Translations under genes and position numbers: made by a program
Part shown: piece by piece, positions 24,334 to 36,600 of the stretch
Position numbering within the stretch: the first letter of the stretch is position 1
Layout of the letters: every line of letters starts with the position of its first letter
The notes under the pieces: model-generated
Databases searched by the model: none
Told to the model about the DNA's origin: nothing
Seen by the model: only the letters and a program-made list of their open reading frames with translations
Assembly: GCA_036897525.1 (NCBI GenBank)
Contig: JAYMTJ010000057.1
Span: forward strand, 1-64,000
DNA from: Pelargonium x hortorum
Taxonomy: Eukaryota; Streptophyta; Magnoliopsida; Geraniales; Geraniaceae
Reading direction: 5' to 3'
DNA: 64,000 nt

Positions 24334-25850
24334 TTTTGTTTTGCAGAACTCTCTTATTCTTATAGGATACGTACTGGAAGACACAAAAAGTTAAGGAATT
24401 TAGTAGCTTCCATTACTCTTGTTGCCTAAATACGCACTTTTTTTGTACTCTATTTTAATATCTGTACAAACACTAGGATAGATACGCAAAGTTTAGGTAA
24501 GTAAACTACTTTGGTGTATTCAGGTACATATACATAACGGACTCAAAAGTAACATCAATTGCAAAATAACGAAGTCAATAATGTATGAGCTTAGTTAATG
24601 CTTAGAGAGTTAGTAAAATCTAGTGTATATACTTTTCCTTTGGATTTCAAAAAATGAGATAAAGTACTCCTTAAGTAAGATAGCTTTGAGTCTGTTTCTT
24701 TTATAAATCTCTGTTATCGTAATCCAGGGGGCGCTTAGTAAATAAGTGGGAATTCTGATACTAGAATTCCTTTTTCAGCACAGGATTTTTCTTTACTTTT
24801 ACGTTATTGACTGAGGATTCTGGATTTATTAGCAGCTATTTCTTATAAACTAGAATTTAGACTGCCAGCTCTGACATGTATCATTATAAGGCTTAAAATA
24901 TACAATGAATATCCGCAGGTCTACGCCCTAAACTAGGGGCTTTGGCAATCTGGATTCTAACACAGAGTCTAAGAAAATAATAGGAAATGAAATTAGGGTA
25001 ACAGTTAAATCTTCGGCATATTTTTCTTGCGCGGGGGTTTAATAAAGAGACCTTGCTCCTGGAAGAATTACTCGGGCGAGAATCTTAAAAAATACAAGGT
25101 TCCACTAACTGGAACCGCTTGCTAATAGTTTCTTGGAGACTAAAAGCACGTTTATTTAGTTAATCGCAAGGATACCCCTTTTTAACCCCGTATTAACAGA
25201 TAGAGGAGCACTTATTTATTACCTTTTCTACATCCTTAACTTACTATTAAGTAAGTAGGGAGGCTTTTTAAGTAAATCCAAAGCGAAGTAGTCATAAAAG
25301 ACGGATTCTTTCATTTCTAATGCATTTTGAGGAAAAAAAGTATAACATTCTAAGATTTCAACGACTGGATTAATGCCACAGAAGCACGTATTAGTAGACC
25401 TTAGTTAATACTGGATTTTCTAAATAAATGAAGGAAAGCAAGATTCGGGAGCTTCCAAGAAAGTTCTATCTTCTCCACTAGCGTATAGGATTTCGATAAG
25501 TCATATAACTTCTTTTTAGTGGCAAAACACTCAGCTCAGGCCTACAGCAATTAAACAAACTAAACTGTAATTATAAAAAATTTCCAAATTTTAGTGGATA
25601 GCTTGCTTTCAAGGAGGATTTAAGTTGGGTCTTTACTTTAGTACAATCGGAAAGTTTCGGTCTAAGTTCCTAGCATTCCAAAAGAAATAGATTCTATATC
25701 TTACTTCACTGTCAAAGGAAAACCCTGGATTTATATCTATATAATCTTAACTTTCTTATACATCATACCAGTTCCTCTTAGCAGCTATACCAGACTAGTA
25801 TTTAATTAACTACCCAGAAATTGGTAAAACCGGGAATGTATGTAGTATAA

Positions 25851-26480
25851 AGAACTATAAGTCATTTGTTTGCAGCGAGAAAGACTAACAAACTTAAATA
25901 CAACCTCTGCCTTAGATTCCCTACACTACATACTTAGGAAGCTTCTATACCTTAGAAACCACCCTTATTAGGGTTCTTCTTATTCTTGTCATCTGGTAAC
26001 TAGAATACCTCTGGAACTTACAAAGCATCTCTTTCTTATAACTCATCTCTAGTCTACCTCCTTAGCTCTCCAACTAATATCTACCCTGGTAATTCTATCA
26101 ACAATACAACTCCGCTAAAGGAACACTTTATCTCCTAAATACTCTGTCCAAGTGATGCTAATACTCCAAAAGCAATCCCCGAATACCCTTAGCTTAGCCA
26201 ATTAGTAAAGGTATATAAACAGTTCTAATTCCTCAGCCTAAACCTGAATACTCTAACTACACTGTGTATTGAGGTGAGGAAATCTTGTCCTTAACCCAGC
26301 GCCATCACCTAGTTCTAAAGAAACTCTTTCAACTATAAGGAACTCTCTTAATTGTAGGGAATTCTGTAACCTAGATTCACTTTCTCAGCAGAACTCTAAC
26401 CCCTTGCTGGAACTGAGGTCTCAATGAAAAGTCAATGCTTGAAAGTAAACTAACCTAAACCACGAGCTATACCATCACCG
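25851..26480. other. Gene-free island with extreme C over G skew
   Basis: In 25921-26220 I count 80 C and 32 G on the plus strand, with few homopolymers. No open frame of note occurs. The skew suggests either a decayed strand-biased sequence, such as a once-transcribed unit, or one member of a family of skewed islands found in both orientations. Confidence 0.5.
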
Positions 26481-26739
26481 GGAATTTCTATGATTATTAG
26501 AGAAGCTAGAGTACTTATTTGTCTACGAAGTAATAGCTATAACAATAAAGTATCCATAGAAGTAAGGCGCTATACTATAATCCATGAGTGTACATACAAA
26601 TTCCTAAGGAGTCGGAGCGGCCCTTTTGCGTACCTGTTGTGGCCTGTAAAAAACAAAGGTGCTCAATCACTTTTCATATCAAGCTATGTCTTACTTTAGA
26701 ATCTCGAGACTAATTAGCAGGCATTCGCTAGTGATATCA

Positions 26740-26787
26740 CAGGAATATACTATACCTAATATAATAAGCAGGAATATACCTAATAAG
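26740..26787. repeat. Imperfect tandem duplication of CAGGAATATACCTAATA
   Basis: CAGGAATATAC plus ACCTAATA (26740-26761, split by TAT) is followed at once by an uninterrupted CAGGAATATACCTAATA (26769-26785). The two copies differ by a small insertion. This is a local duplication in non-coding sequence. Confidence 0.7.
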
Positions 26788-27916
26788 CTTGTTTTTGAAG
26801 AGGTTCATAGTAAAAAGAGCACCCTAATCAGCTATTAAAAGTTCACTAATTTGGGAATGCGCTTGTAGAGCTCGCCGCTTGGGTGATCTAGGTGAAAAAA
26901 GACTTAATGACAGCTTAGGATCGCTAGATCCTTATGCTTTTGAAGCGGATGCATCGCTTTTGTAGGGGAGTCTCCATGTAGAATATAAGGAATCGAGCGT
27001 CTAAGATAAGCCATGGGATTCCAAACCCGGTTATAGAATTAATTGATAAGTAGAGTTGTACCATTCAGCACAGGAGTTTGTTAATTAAAGGGTAACAGTT
27101 CGGCGATTCTGTTGTATTAACTATTCCTGTTAAAAAGAATTAGACACTGGTTAAGTAATATAAGAGAAATAAAGGTAGGCCTTTACTTTAACTCCGTTCC
27201 TTATTATCTAGTAGTAATTAATTCATACTTGTAGTAAGAAATTCAAAGCACTAATCCTTCTATTTCTGTATGATACAATTCATAAGTCTTCCTAGTTCTC
27301 ATAGCAAGAAATTCTGTGTAGCCCTTAGTCAATTTGGAGAGACCCGGGGTAACGTCTTAGGAAATTCTTTTGGTTAAGCTCATAAGAATTTTACTGAGTA
27401 AAAAAAGCGATATCCTTGACTCTAATATCACACGCCAGTCGTTAAGAAAAGTAGACAGTCAAACACATGGGTTTACTAAAAATTCAGGGCTTTCCCCTTA
27501 TTCTTTGTCAATTTTTAGCTGATGGTTTTCTACTTGAGACTGCTTAACCTAATTCAATTTTTTTTTATTATAGAGTCCCTATAGGGTCCCTTAATAGGCC
27601 TGTAGAAAAGGAGAAGTTTGAGTGCCTTAAATAAATTGACTTTAGTAGGATTCAGAAAGCCTATTCTTGCAAAGGGGTTATCTCGTTATATATTCTCTAA
27701 CAACTTTCCTTATTTATATATAATATTAGGATCTTTGCCGAAACGCTACTCTTTGCTGTAAATGAATGCCACAAAGCGAGTTCCGCTTAAAGGAAGTTGG
27801 AGTTTAAAGTACACCGGATACTGACTAATTACACTCTCTTCTTTCCTAAAGCTCCTAGAATTTGAATAAGTCTAGTTTCGTAAATTAGATAGAAACTAAT
27901 GAGTCTTTTTCATCTT

Positions 27917-27946
27917 AAGAAGAGGAGGAAGAAGGAGGGGTGCCCC
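27917..27946. repeat. 24-nt purine tract with adjacent hairpin
   Basis: Positions 27917-27940 are unbroken purines ending in GAGGGG. This pairs with CCCCTC (27943-27948) across a 2-nt gap, making a short cruciform- or triplex-prone element. Transcribed, it would form a GC hairpin followed by TT, somewhat like an intrinsic terminator but without a proper U tract. Confidence 0.5.
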
Positions 27947-28079
27947 TCTTTAATAAGTTATGACTAGCACATAATAAGGGATCGCTATATACAAACGTTA
28001 TAAGATACAAGGAATCCCCCAAACTAGAAAATGACTTATATAAGGAAGCTAGAGAGAAAATGCTTTGACAAGAGAGAGT

Positions 28080-28160
28080 CAGGTCGGGATTTAGTGGTAG
28101 AGCGCGTAACAACGAATATAGGATATTTAAGACGCAAGTTCAAACAATCTTGGTCAGAAG
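28080..28160 (+). pseudogene. Weak tRNA-like sequence
   Basis: AGTGGTAGAGC (28093-28103) matches a tRNA D loop plus the 3' D stem. GCAAG followed by TTCAA (28134-28143) and CTTG (28149-28152) recalls a T arm with about 3 extra nt in the loop. The anticodon loop lacks U33 and no acceptor pairing is visible. Only the D-loop to T-arm spacing supports it. Confidence 0.2.
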
Positions 28161-29413
28161 ATTGGTCTAAGGTTTCCTCTTTCAACAACACCAATTACTG
28201 CGGAGTATTAACCCTTTAAGAGGGGTTTTTTCTCCTTTTCCGGTTTAGCCCTTAATAAGGCAAGTTCTTCTATTTAAGTGAATACTCATTCTAAAAAAAC
28301 ACCCTAGCGGCATTCGTTAGCGTTTTAGCTCTAGTATTAGATACAGTAATTTTTACTAGAGTTATTCTCCTTTACAACAGAACGAACAGATAGAGCCCCG
28401 TTAAAAGTATAATTTTCTAAAAAACCGCGCAGACTAACGTTAACGTATTAGCAAAAGCTTTTTTTTTACGTTCATATTTGACTAGGTCTATCAAGCCACC
28501 CTTTGTTTACAAAGAACGGAACTACTTGTATTCGGGTAGTTAAAAATCTCTACACAGGGTTCTCTTACTCAATAATAATTTTAGGCTGTGTAGACAGATA
28601 GCGCATTCCTCTCTTTTGAGCTTACGAGTTTCAGAAAGGGCTCTAATTGAAATTGTCAAAGCGGGAAGCTTTATATTTATAGGTGCCGTTCTCTTATGAA
28701 TAGACTCTACTCGTAGTTAGGAGACAAAGCACTCTTTTTTCTTGTAGAGGCTTCCTTTTCAGAGTATACTTCTTTCCATTACCCATTACAACTAAATCAA
28801 AGGTTTGTATTTTACCACGTAATCTAGTTTTCAAATTGAAGTATGGGAAAAGATTCATTCAGGAAAAAAGGGTTACGCTAATTGTAGAAAAAAAATCCTA
28901 ATAAACTTGTACGTGCAGTTTTTGTATTGCTTATAAGCGCATAGGGTTAAATGAAGCTCACACAACAGCAAATTGAATTCAATTAAAAAGCTATAAATCA
29001 ATAAGAAAGAGGTTTAAGGATCTGCCAAATTCTACATACTAAAAAATTGAACCTTGGATCTTCTTTTAAAGCGGTATTTACTGTGTTCTTATTACTGTCC
29101 AAATTGAAATGTTTCAAAACTATCTTTTCTTTTATAGTAGGCAGTTCGTTCTATTTTAACTAGAATTCTGATAAACCACCCGCCCGTTTTGCCATTTTAA
29201 GGGCACTCTTATCTATCGTTTTACACTAGATCTTATTTCCCTTTTACATTAGTTATAGTTATGAGTTAGCTTATAGAATTGGACTGGATAGATACCTAGG
29301 GCTGACAAGTTCATCTTTTTTGGTGGATACAATCAGGAACTGGGCTGGTAAGCGCGTATCTTGTTAAGGGAAACCCTTCCAGGATCTAGCTTGATCTGAT
29401 TGCCAGGTCTTTA

Positions 29414-29815
29414 GTGAAATTCTATTTTTTAGACAAGCACTCCCGAGTTATACTTCCGTACCCTAGGATCTCATACTTCAGTGTTACGTTGTACGAGGAT
29501 ATTCTAGGAGCCTATAACTCCCGACCTGGAGCTTTTACTTTAATTATTACTCTATTGGTATCAGCATTTCTCTCCTTTCAGACTTCCCCAAAACGAGAAT
29601 CTCAAACTTTAATTGAAAAGCACCTAAACAACTTTTTTTTGAGATCAAAAAGTGAACTTAATATAATAAAATATAATAAAGTTATACTAAAACTATTTAT
29701 TATATTAATAAACAACAGGGCGGCTCTAATTAAATTAGAGATAACTTATAAAATCCCCTTGGCAAAGCGCTTTTACCGATTTCTTATGTATTTTATTAGG
29801 GATCGGATCCCCTAA
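29414..29815 (+). other. Longest open frame (133 codons), probably chance
   Basis: The frame starts at GTG with AGG 6 nt upstream and ends at a TAA inside the right arm of a perfect inverted repeat. The product would be Lys/Ile/Leu-rich, with one plausible membrane stretch (about residues 40-56, AFTLIITLLVSAFLSF) and two weaker hydrophobic patches near 88-98 and 118-126. No family resemblance is seen. With about 7% stop codons per position, roughly 0.5 open runs of this length are expected in six frames of 64 kb, so length alone is no evidence. Start and function are unsupported. Confidence 0.12.
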
Positions 29816-29831
29816 TAAAATACATAAGAAA
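29780..29831. repeat. Perfect 22-bp inverted repeat (8-nt loop)
   Basis: The left arm 29780-29801 begins TTTCTTATG and ends TTAGGG. The right arm 29810-29831 is its exact reverse complement. The loop is ATCGGATC, whose ATC and GAT could pair further. No flanking target duplication is obvious. As RNA or DNA this would be a very stable hairpin. It might act as a transcript-end stabiliser, a terminator-like element or a product of palindromic duplication. Confidence 0.9.
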
Positions 29832-32800
29832 AGTTTATTTGCAAAAGATTTAATGAAATTAGACTCCCATGTCAGATATATCTACTAGGAGCTCACTACG
29901 AAATCCTTTTTTATTAAAATGACCACGTCTAGGAGGTTATAAAGGCATATCCCCAGTAATATAATTAATATATGGAACAAAAAAAGGAATCTTCTCGATA
30001 TTTAAACTCTAAGATAAGAACTGTATATCCGTAGCTTAGAGGATAAGCTCGACCCCTCTTGAAAACCTAAAAGGCACTTAACTTACTCAATCTAGACTAG
30101 AAACCTTAAGAAACTTGAAGTATACTTCATGAATTGGTTAAAGTTTAGTTTAATAGGATACTACTTAATAAAAAAAAAAAGAATAGTAAGTGAATAACAG
30201 AAAGATAGTTGCTAGCTAGCTCCACTCTACGTAAGAGGACTCCTGCCAGTATAATAAATACTATTGCTATTGATACCACAAAATATGTTAAAGACACCTC
30301 TAACAAACGCAAAAGGGTATGCACTAGTTTCTAAAAGAGCTTCTCTTAGAAATGCTAACTAATTGCTATAGCTATACTATATTATGGGGCAAGCTACCCC
30401 TCAGAATAAGGCGATGTTTTGTTATCTCTTAAATTTGAATACTGTTTAGACCGAGTAAGGAGATAATTTAGGTGCTTCATATCAGGCACTTCTAACAGGG
30501 TTCTATGTTTCATTTATTTCTTAGGAAATGAAAGATATTTGTTGTTTACCTATTCTAAAAGGTGGAATGAGTCACTTGCTTTTATATAAAGAAAGGGGGC
30601 TCCTAAAGTTTTATATACAAGGTATCCGTATAAAAGCACTGGTCCCAAGTAGTCAAGTCTTTTTGCTTGCTCATTTAAGCGCTTTTTTTCGGAAACCAAT
30701 ACCTATTTTGTTTGGATGAGTTAAGGGTAAGTGGGTCCTCAACTATAGAGTGAAATTTTCTTGTTCGGTTTTGATCTATTTATAATCAATTTCCATATGT
30801 CTTTCGAATTTCCTCATATTCTCCTAAATGGTTTAGTACGACGAGTCATAAAAGTGGGTGTATGCAAATCGCTTGGGTAGAAATTCTTGTGTCTCTGGCT
30901 AGGAACGGGTAAGTTAAAAAAAACTTTTATAGAGATCTAGGTTCGAATAGGTATTTTTGGCGTAGGTAAACTGCTCAATTTTCCGGTATAGTATAGGGAT
31001 CTTGAAGTTAAGATCGTATCTATCTTCTTTTAGGTAGGAAAGCAGCCTGACGTCTGAGTTATAAAATTCTCGTAAATAAAGAATATTTAAAGGATACTGG
31101 TGCCAGAACTAGGCTCTAAAAAGCGTTGAGGAAAACTCAGTAGTAAAAGTGCTTTGGTCAACAGAAAGCCCGTATTTTGGTTAGATCTAGATAGGGAAAC
31201 TCGTAAGTACTTTCATTTAGTTGCTATATAAGGAGCTTTCTTTGTGTAATACAGGCAGGAACTTGACTCAGAAGTGTGTCTCTTTTTGCCCTATAAAGAA
31301 AGTAGGCTCTCAGTTATTAAAAACCCTTAAAGGGGCTCTAAGGTATGGGCATGCTTCCTTTTTTTAGTTAAAGTAAACAAGTAAAAGGCCTATAAATAGC
31401 TAAAATAATTGTGGAAGAGTTGCTTATACTTTCTATTTGAGAACGCTTTCTACATGACATTCTTTTGAATAATTAAAGAGGAATCTCTGAAATGATATAA
31501 TAAGGAAAAGGGCAAATAAAGTCTTTAGGTATTGCCCCTAAACTATATCAATAAGAAGAAATTCTGCGTAATTAAGTAAAGTAATCTAAGTGGATCCGCG
31601 GGAAAGTGGTATTCAAGATCACGAACTTTGGTTACTAACAACAATGTAAAAGAACAATCTGTATTTTATTTTATAATATGTAAGAAAGTACGTCTAAACT
31701 AGGACTACACGCAATTCCGTATTTTCGAGCAAAACCTACTGTACTGAGGCGAGCCTATTTTCATTTAGTTTGCCCTGAACCGCTCTATAAGAAACCTTAT
31801 ATAGTAAAAAAAGAACCTTGGTTCAGTATAGTTTTTTGTATACCCCCTAAAGGGTTGGTACATAACCGGAATTTAAAGCTTTATTTATCGGTCGCTTATA
31901 ACTTTATCACGAATTTGAGTCCTTTTTTACGCAGGCCAGACTGTTTGTATTAAATTCCCGATATACCTTAAATTTCTATAGAAAGGAGGGGTCTCTTTCC
32001 TGTTCCAGTCCAGCTTCTGTACACAGCTAATCAAATCCTGAATTTCTTAATACCTGATTGTAACTTTAAACAAGATACTCACATAGGAATTTCGAGGTTA
32101 AGGTCTTAAGGAAAGGTACTTAGCTTTCAAGAGTGGGAAATTCAGTTATCCTAATTCAAAAAGTGAAAGTTTCTTAATGCGATGCGTAAAAGTTGAGTCA
32201 TAGAATACCCGTGGTTCCCTTCTCCTTTGGTATGGAGTTCAACTAAAGAAAGTTATCGTCTAGGGCTTTTTTTATTTTACTAGGCATATCCCTTTTAATA
32301 TGTAGTAATTTTATAGGCATGTAGCTTTCGGCAAAGAGGAAAGCCGGCTCTTATATGTCTTATATGAATAAGGAAGCTCGGTATTAGGTTTACTCATCCG
32401 GTCTATGGAAGTGGTGGATTGGGTGTATACATACTAGTAGTAAAAAATTGCAGCGATATAAAGAGGGTTATACCAGGATCGGGAGGCAAACAAAACGGAT
32501 ACTGATCGAGCAAGACTCTCTTTTCTTTTATTTTAAGAGAAGAGGATTTCATTAAGTTCTACTAACATTAAAAGTATTAAAACTGGAAAGAAATAAAGGA
32601 GTTTGTTACGCTAGTTTTCTAGGCTTAGCCATTTTTGTATAAATAGATTCTTGGGTCATCCATGTTCAAAACCATTGGCATTTCCTAATTTTAATCAGAA
32701 AGAAAGTAGGGTGCCGCTCAAGGTAGATAAAATGCCAAAGAAAACTATAATAATATTAAAAAAAGGCTCAAATTATGTAGCGCACACAGTCCCGAAATCC

Positions 32801-33060
32801 AAGATTCTCTGTTTTATTTTAACAAGGATATACCAAACAAAAGGCATCGCTTCAAGAATTTTATCTTACCGCAAGCAGGCATAGAAATACGGATTGGTAT
32901 TAGATCCATTTCTTTTTATAAAGATAAGTTTAGGCATATATAAATTTTGTTTTTTTTTGCTTACATAAATGGGCGCTACTTTTTATAAATTAATAAATGC
33001 AGGGTCTTCACTGCAACTAATTTGTTATTGTGTTAGGAAGTAAATACTTTACAGGAATTT
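29832..33060. other. AT-rich stretch with no recognisable gene
   Basis: The longest frames are 77 codons (32651-32884) and 63 codons (30528-30719), with no family likeness. An 11-A run lies at 30170-30180. An isolated, perfectly paired D-arm-like hairpin (GCTT/AAGC, 30034-30048, preceded by TA) has no T arm at the right distance. Nothing else is visible. Confidence 0.55.
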
Positions 33061-33620
33061 ATTCATATACTTGAGACTACTAAAATAAAATCTGGATGAA
33101 AGTTTCCAATGCTGCTGATGGTATAGCTAGAGTCTTCCATGAATTAGAGCAAAAGTAGCTCTGTTTATTAGAAGTGCGACTTGTTGTTCCTATGAGGGCC
33201 CAACCCAACAAAGTAAACCCTATTATTGCAACAGGCATACCCAAAAGGTTACTGATTGTTAAGCCTACTTCTAGCACTAACCTTACTTACGAACTGGGAA
33301 ACAAGCACCTAAAGAACTTATACTCCAATGTTTTTACTGAAAAGCTATTACTTTATGGCCTGCTACTTATTCTTAATCTTAAGACCTATTAGGACTCGAA
33401 AGCTGAAAAACCAACTAACAATACATCTTAGATTTATAGGCGTTTCCCTTGTTACTACACCTTTCAGCTAGACCCTACCCAGTATCAGTATCCAACTCAG
33501 CAGCTTGACAGCCTTCTTAGTAAGTAAAAGCAATAGCACACCCTGGTAGCTCCCTTTACTCTAAACCTAAACGTTGTATTACTTTCCTCACCTCAGAAAA
33601 AAAGCAGTACCTCAAAATTA
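33061..33620. other. A/C-rich island with a hydrophobic minus-strand frame
   Basis: The frame 33080-33277 (minus, 65 codons) would encode a hydrophobic stretch (LLGMPVAIIGFTLLGWALIG) that looks like a membrane helix. It matches no small organelle membrane protein I know, such as Psb, Pet, Nad4L or Atp8/9 types. The overlapping plus-strand frame 33174-33392 is its antisense shadow. Kept as a weak candidate only. Confidence 0.15.
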
Positions 33621-36600
33621 GACCCAACGGATAGCTCTCTTCTATTTAATAGAATACTAAGTATAAAAAGGAGCTCTTTAGGCCTATTAGAATACCCCCT
33701 GTGCTGGAGTCCCTTGGGTTTTTTTGCTAATCTCATCTCAAATTAGGGTGCTGACTTAAATAAAAGCGGAGCTTCTTAACCCTCTTTCTTTTATAATCCT
33801 GAACTAAATTGTAGAGTTTTTTTAGAGCAAATGTGAAGCTTCTATTTTTCAAACGGGAACTGGGGGTATAACTATTTTGAGGTAAAGGATAAAACTTAGA
33901 AAAGAACTCAACTTTTCAGTAAGACGCATAGCAATTGTTAAATTAAGAGCACCCGCGGGCATATCTCCTTTTTTAGCCCGTTATGGACTGGGAACCCCCA
34001 TAGCTTAGTAAATATTTGAATCGCGTACAGTCTCTATCTTTTTAATTTGTTAAAGAAGTTCGCTTATTAGAAAACACGCTTTTATATTAAACCCTAGTCA
34101 TTGAAAAAAAAATTGTAAACCTATTGGTTGCTGTCATAAACAAAAGCGAATCCATTTGTTCGAGAGGTGTGCGATATCCTTCACAAGTTCTGGGTCCCTG
34201 TCCCTAACAAGATACAGAGGAACTTAGTAAATTAAAGCTAGTATAATAAGAGTCTCTGTCACGCTAACTTGACTTCAGATACGAATATAAAGAAATTCAC
34301 GTAATTTTTAGCAATTAAAGAAGAACAAAATTATTTTCATTTTTCTGTGTCATAGATACGTAATTTGGTCGGGAGTATAATCTTCTTATAGCGCACTCTA
34401 ATAAAACCTCTTATACTAAAAACCGCCATATATAGGAATAGTATAACCATCAATACGCTTAATTTAAGGTAAGGAGTACCTTGATACGTACGACTGTACA
34501 ATACTTTGCTAGGGGTTAATACCGGTCGAGAATTGCTCACAGAATATTTTCTTTAGGGGATCCTTTTTTAGAAAGCTTCGGCTAAGGTTGAGAATGAATT
34601 TGTTTTTAGTGGTTCAAATACAAGGTGGGTGTAGGTTTAACCTTTTGCAGGGCCCTTAGAACTTCATTAACAAGCTAATATAATAAAGCAAAGGGTTTGA
34701 GAGGGCTCCTGAACATTTAATAGAAATTGAAGGACTCCTAGGCGTTAAGTTGCTGGGCAAAAAGAAAAGAAAGCGGATTTTCATAATTGAAAGGGCCCGT
34801 GTATAAATTACCAGCTCTAAAGCTCCCTGTTAGTTCTATAAATTCTTAGTAATATTGGAGATAGGAGAAAAAAAGGCTCGGAGGACACCGAAAATCCATA
34901 CCTTAAAATCTAAAGTGGAGGGGTTTTGTACTATAACAATAAAATAGAATACTCTGTCTGTTGATCTAGTCAGGATACCCTTGACTTGTGTAAAAGATAA
35001 TAAGTTCTTGTTCTTCCTTACCCCAATCAGCATAGAACAAAGTTCTGTTTTATATATAACTAAAAGTCTTTCTTGCTTAGATCCTTAACCTCAATTCAAA
35101 TTCAAGTGGAGATAACACTCAATAAGGAAATTTATATCCTATCACCTTGTCGATCTTTTTATATAGTAACACTCCTGCATTCCTTCAAGTTTAGACACTC
35201 GCGATTAGAAAAGAGTGGCAAGGGCATCCTCGAAAATAGCCAAAATTCAACTGAGCCGCACTGTCCTTCTATTAAAAAACAGAGTGTACTGGTTAGTAGA
35301 AGCAAATACTATATAATATTTGTAAAGGGGCCAGGCCACCAGAGATAGTTAGAAACGGGGACCCCGGTACTGGCCAAGATTTCCTTAAAAAAATAATTAC
35401 AAGTTCTAAAGCATCAACTTTATTTAGCTGAGTGTTTATTAAGCCAATTTCCTGTGGAAAATCCTTTGAGTACAAGAATCTGGGAAAACCAAACCCTTTT
35501 CTTAAGTCTCTTAAACTCCTTTCTTTATTTTTATTAGCGGAAAGTTAAACTAGGACATTTTTAATTAAATGAGCTTCTCTTACGGGGTATTCCATAGTAA
35601 ATACCCTTTGTACGAAACTAAAAAAAAAGTAAAGGCCTATTTTCAATTTTCAGGAGGGGTCCGTAAGGAAATCACTTAACTTAAATAGAGATCTAAGCTT
35701 TTTTAATCTTATCTCAGAAATATGCCAACACAATCGAATGAATATCCTCATTATAATTATAAACACGAGATATCCCTAATTCCAAATTCCCTTTCACAAT
35801 AAAAATGTATAGTAAAGTCCCGGGTATCTAAAGACCCCGTACTAATACTAATAATAAGGAGGTAAACCTCTTACAAAGAGGGAGTAGTACTGTGATACCC
35901 TTGAGAAATGCTTTTGAATCAAGAGGAAAGGGCACATTTCTAAAGAGAATATATCACCAATGTCTTACTTTTTTGTTTTGAGCACGCATAATGAACCTTA
36001 ACTTATGAGTTTCCAGAGGTTTTCGAAGTCGGCAAAGAAATCACTTAAATTTAAATAACTAAAGACTTATTTTGCGCCTCTTTTTTATAAACCTACAGCT
36101 AATACGCGAGCCCTGGATTTGCGAGATTCTTACGAAAGGAATTTGTAGTTTAACTAAAATAGCCCGACGGTACAAATTCCCGAGACTCCTAAAACCCCTC
36201 GAGCTCTGTATGCATTCAAGGAACAGATTCGCATCCTATAAGGAGCCGTAAAGATTCCTATCTAAATGAATTTCATTTTTAGGTATATAATATAAGTAAA
36301 GGGTCGCGCATAAAAAGGAATCCTTTGTACCAAATTGAACTACAAGTCTCCTACTGACTTGATTGAAAATGTCATCTTACTTAAATTTTAGCTTTAGTAT
36401 TGTACCTAACTTTATTAGGCCTTACTCTACTAAATCGGTGTTTCCGACAAATAGATTACTTAAATATAGGCTGCAGATGGGTCCTCATAGGGCTCGACTT
36501 TCCCTCTCTAATTTTTGGAGACCGTGGTATACTATGAAAGGCAAAGATTACTCTTAATAGTTTTTTTGTATAGTATAATACAGGGAGTCTCCAGAGTTAG

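Larger units (their letters stand above)
23346..25850. other. AT-rich stretch carrying two tRNA-like sequences
   Basis: Apart from the tRNA-like sequences at 24041-24117 (minus) and 24253-24333 (plus), about 140 bp apart, I see nothing in this interval. The longest frame is 60 codons (23881-24063) and ends in the first tRNA-like sequence. GGGCCC occurs at 23871-23876. Confidence 0.5.
26481..29400. other. Gene-free stretch with tRNA-like and purine-tract features
   Basis: The longest frame is 69 codons (26490-26699), unrecognised. Two opposing frames of about 60 codons overlap at 27915-28219 and cannot both be real. The interval holds an imperfect direct repeat at 26740-26787, a purine tract at 27917-27940 that folds back on the following CCCCTC, and a weak tRNA-like sequence around 28080-28160. 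No gene is supported. Confidence 0.5.

Noticed and set aside
29281-29320. GGATAGATACC resembling the small-subunit rRNA GGATTAGATACC motif
   Set aside because: No other conserved rRNA segment (530 loop, decoding site, anti-Shine-Dalgarno) lies at the expected distance.
30025-30090. tRNA candidate with perfect D arm (GCTT/AAGC preceded by TA)
   Set aside because: There is no T loop at the expected distance and no anticodon stem closes. A 4-bp hairpin is common by chance.
35073-35348. 91-codon frame
   Set aside because: Length is within chance and the translation has no domain, motif or sensible composition.
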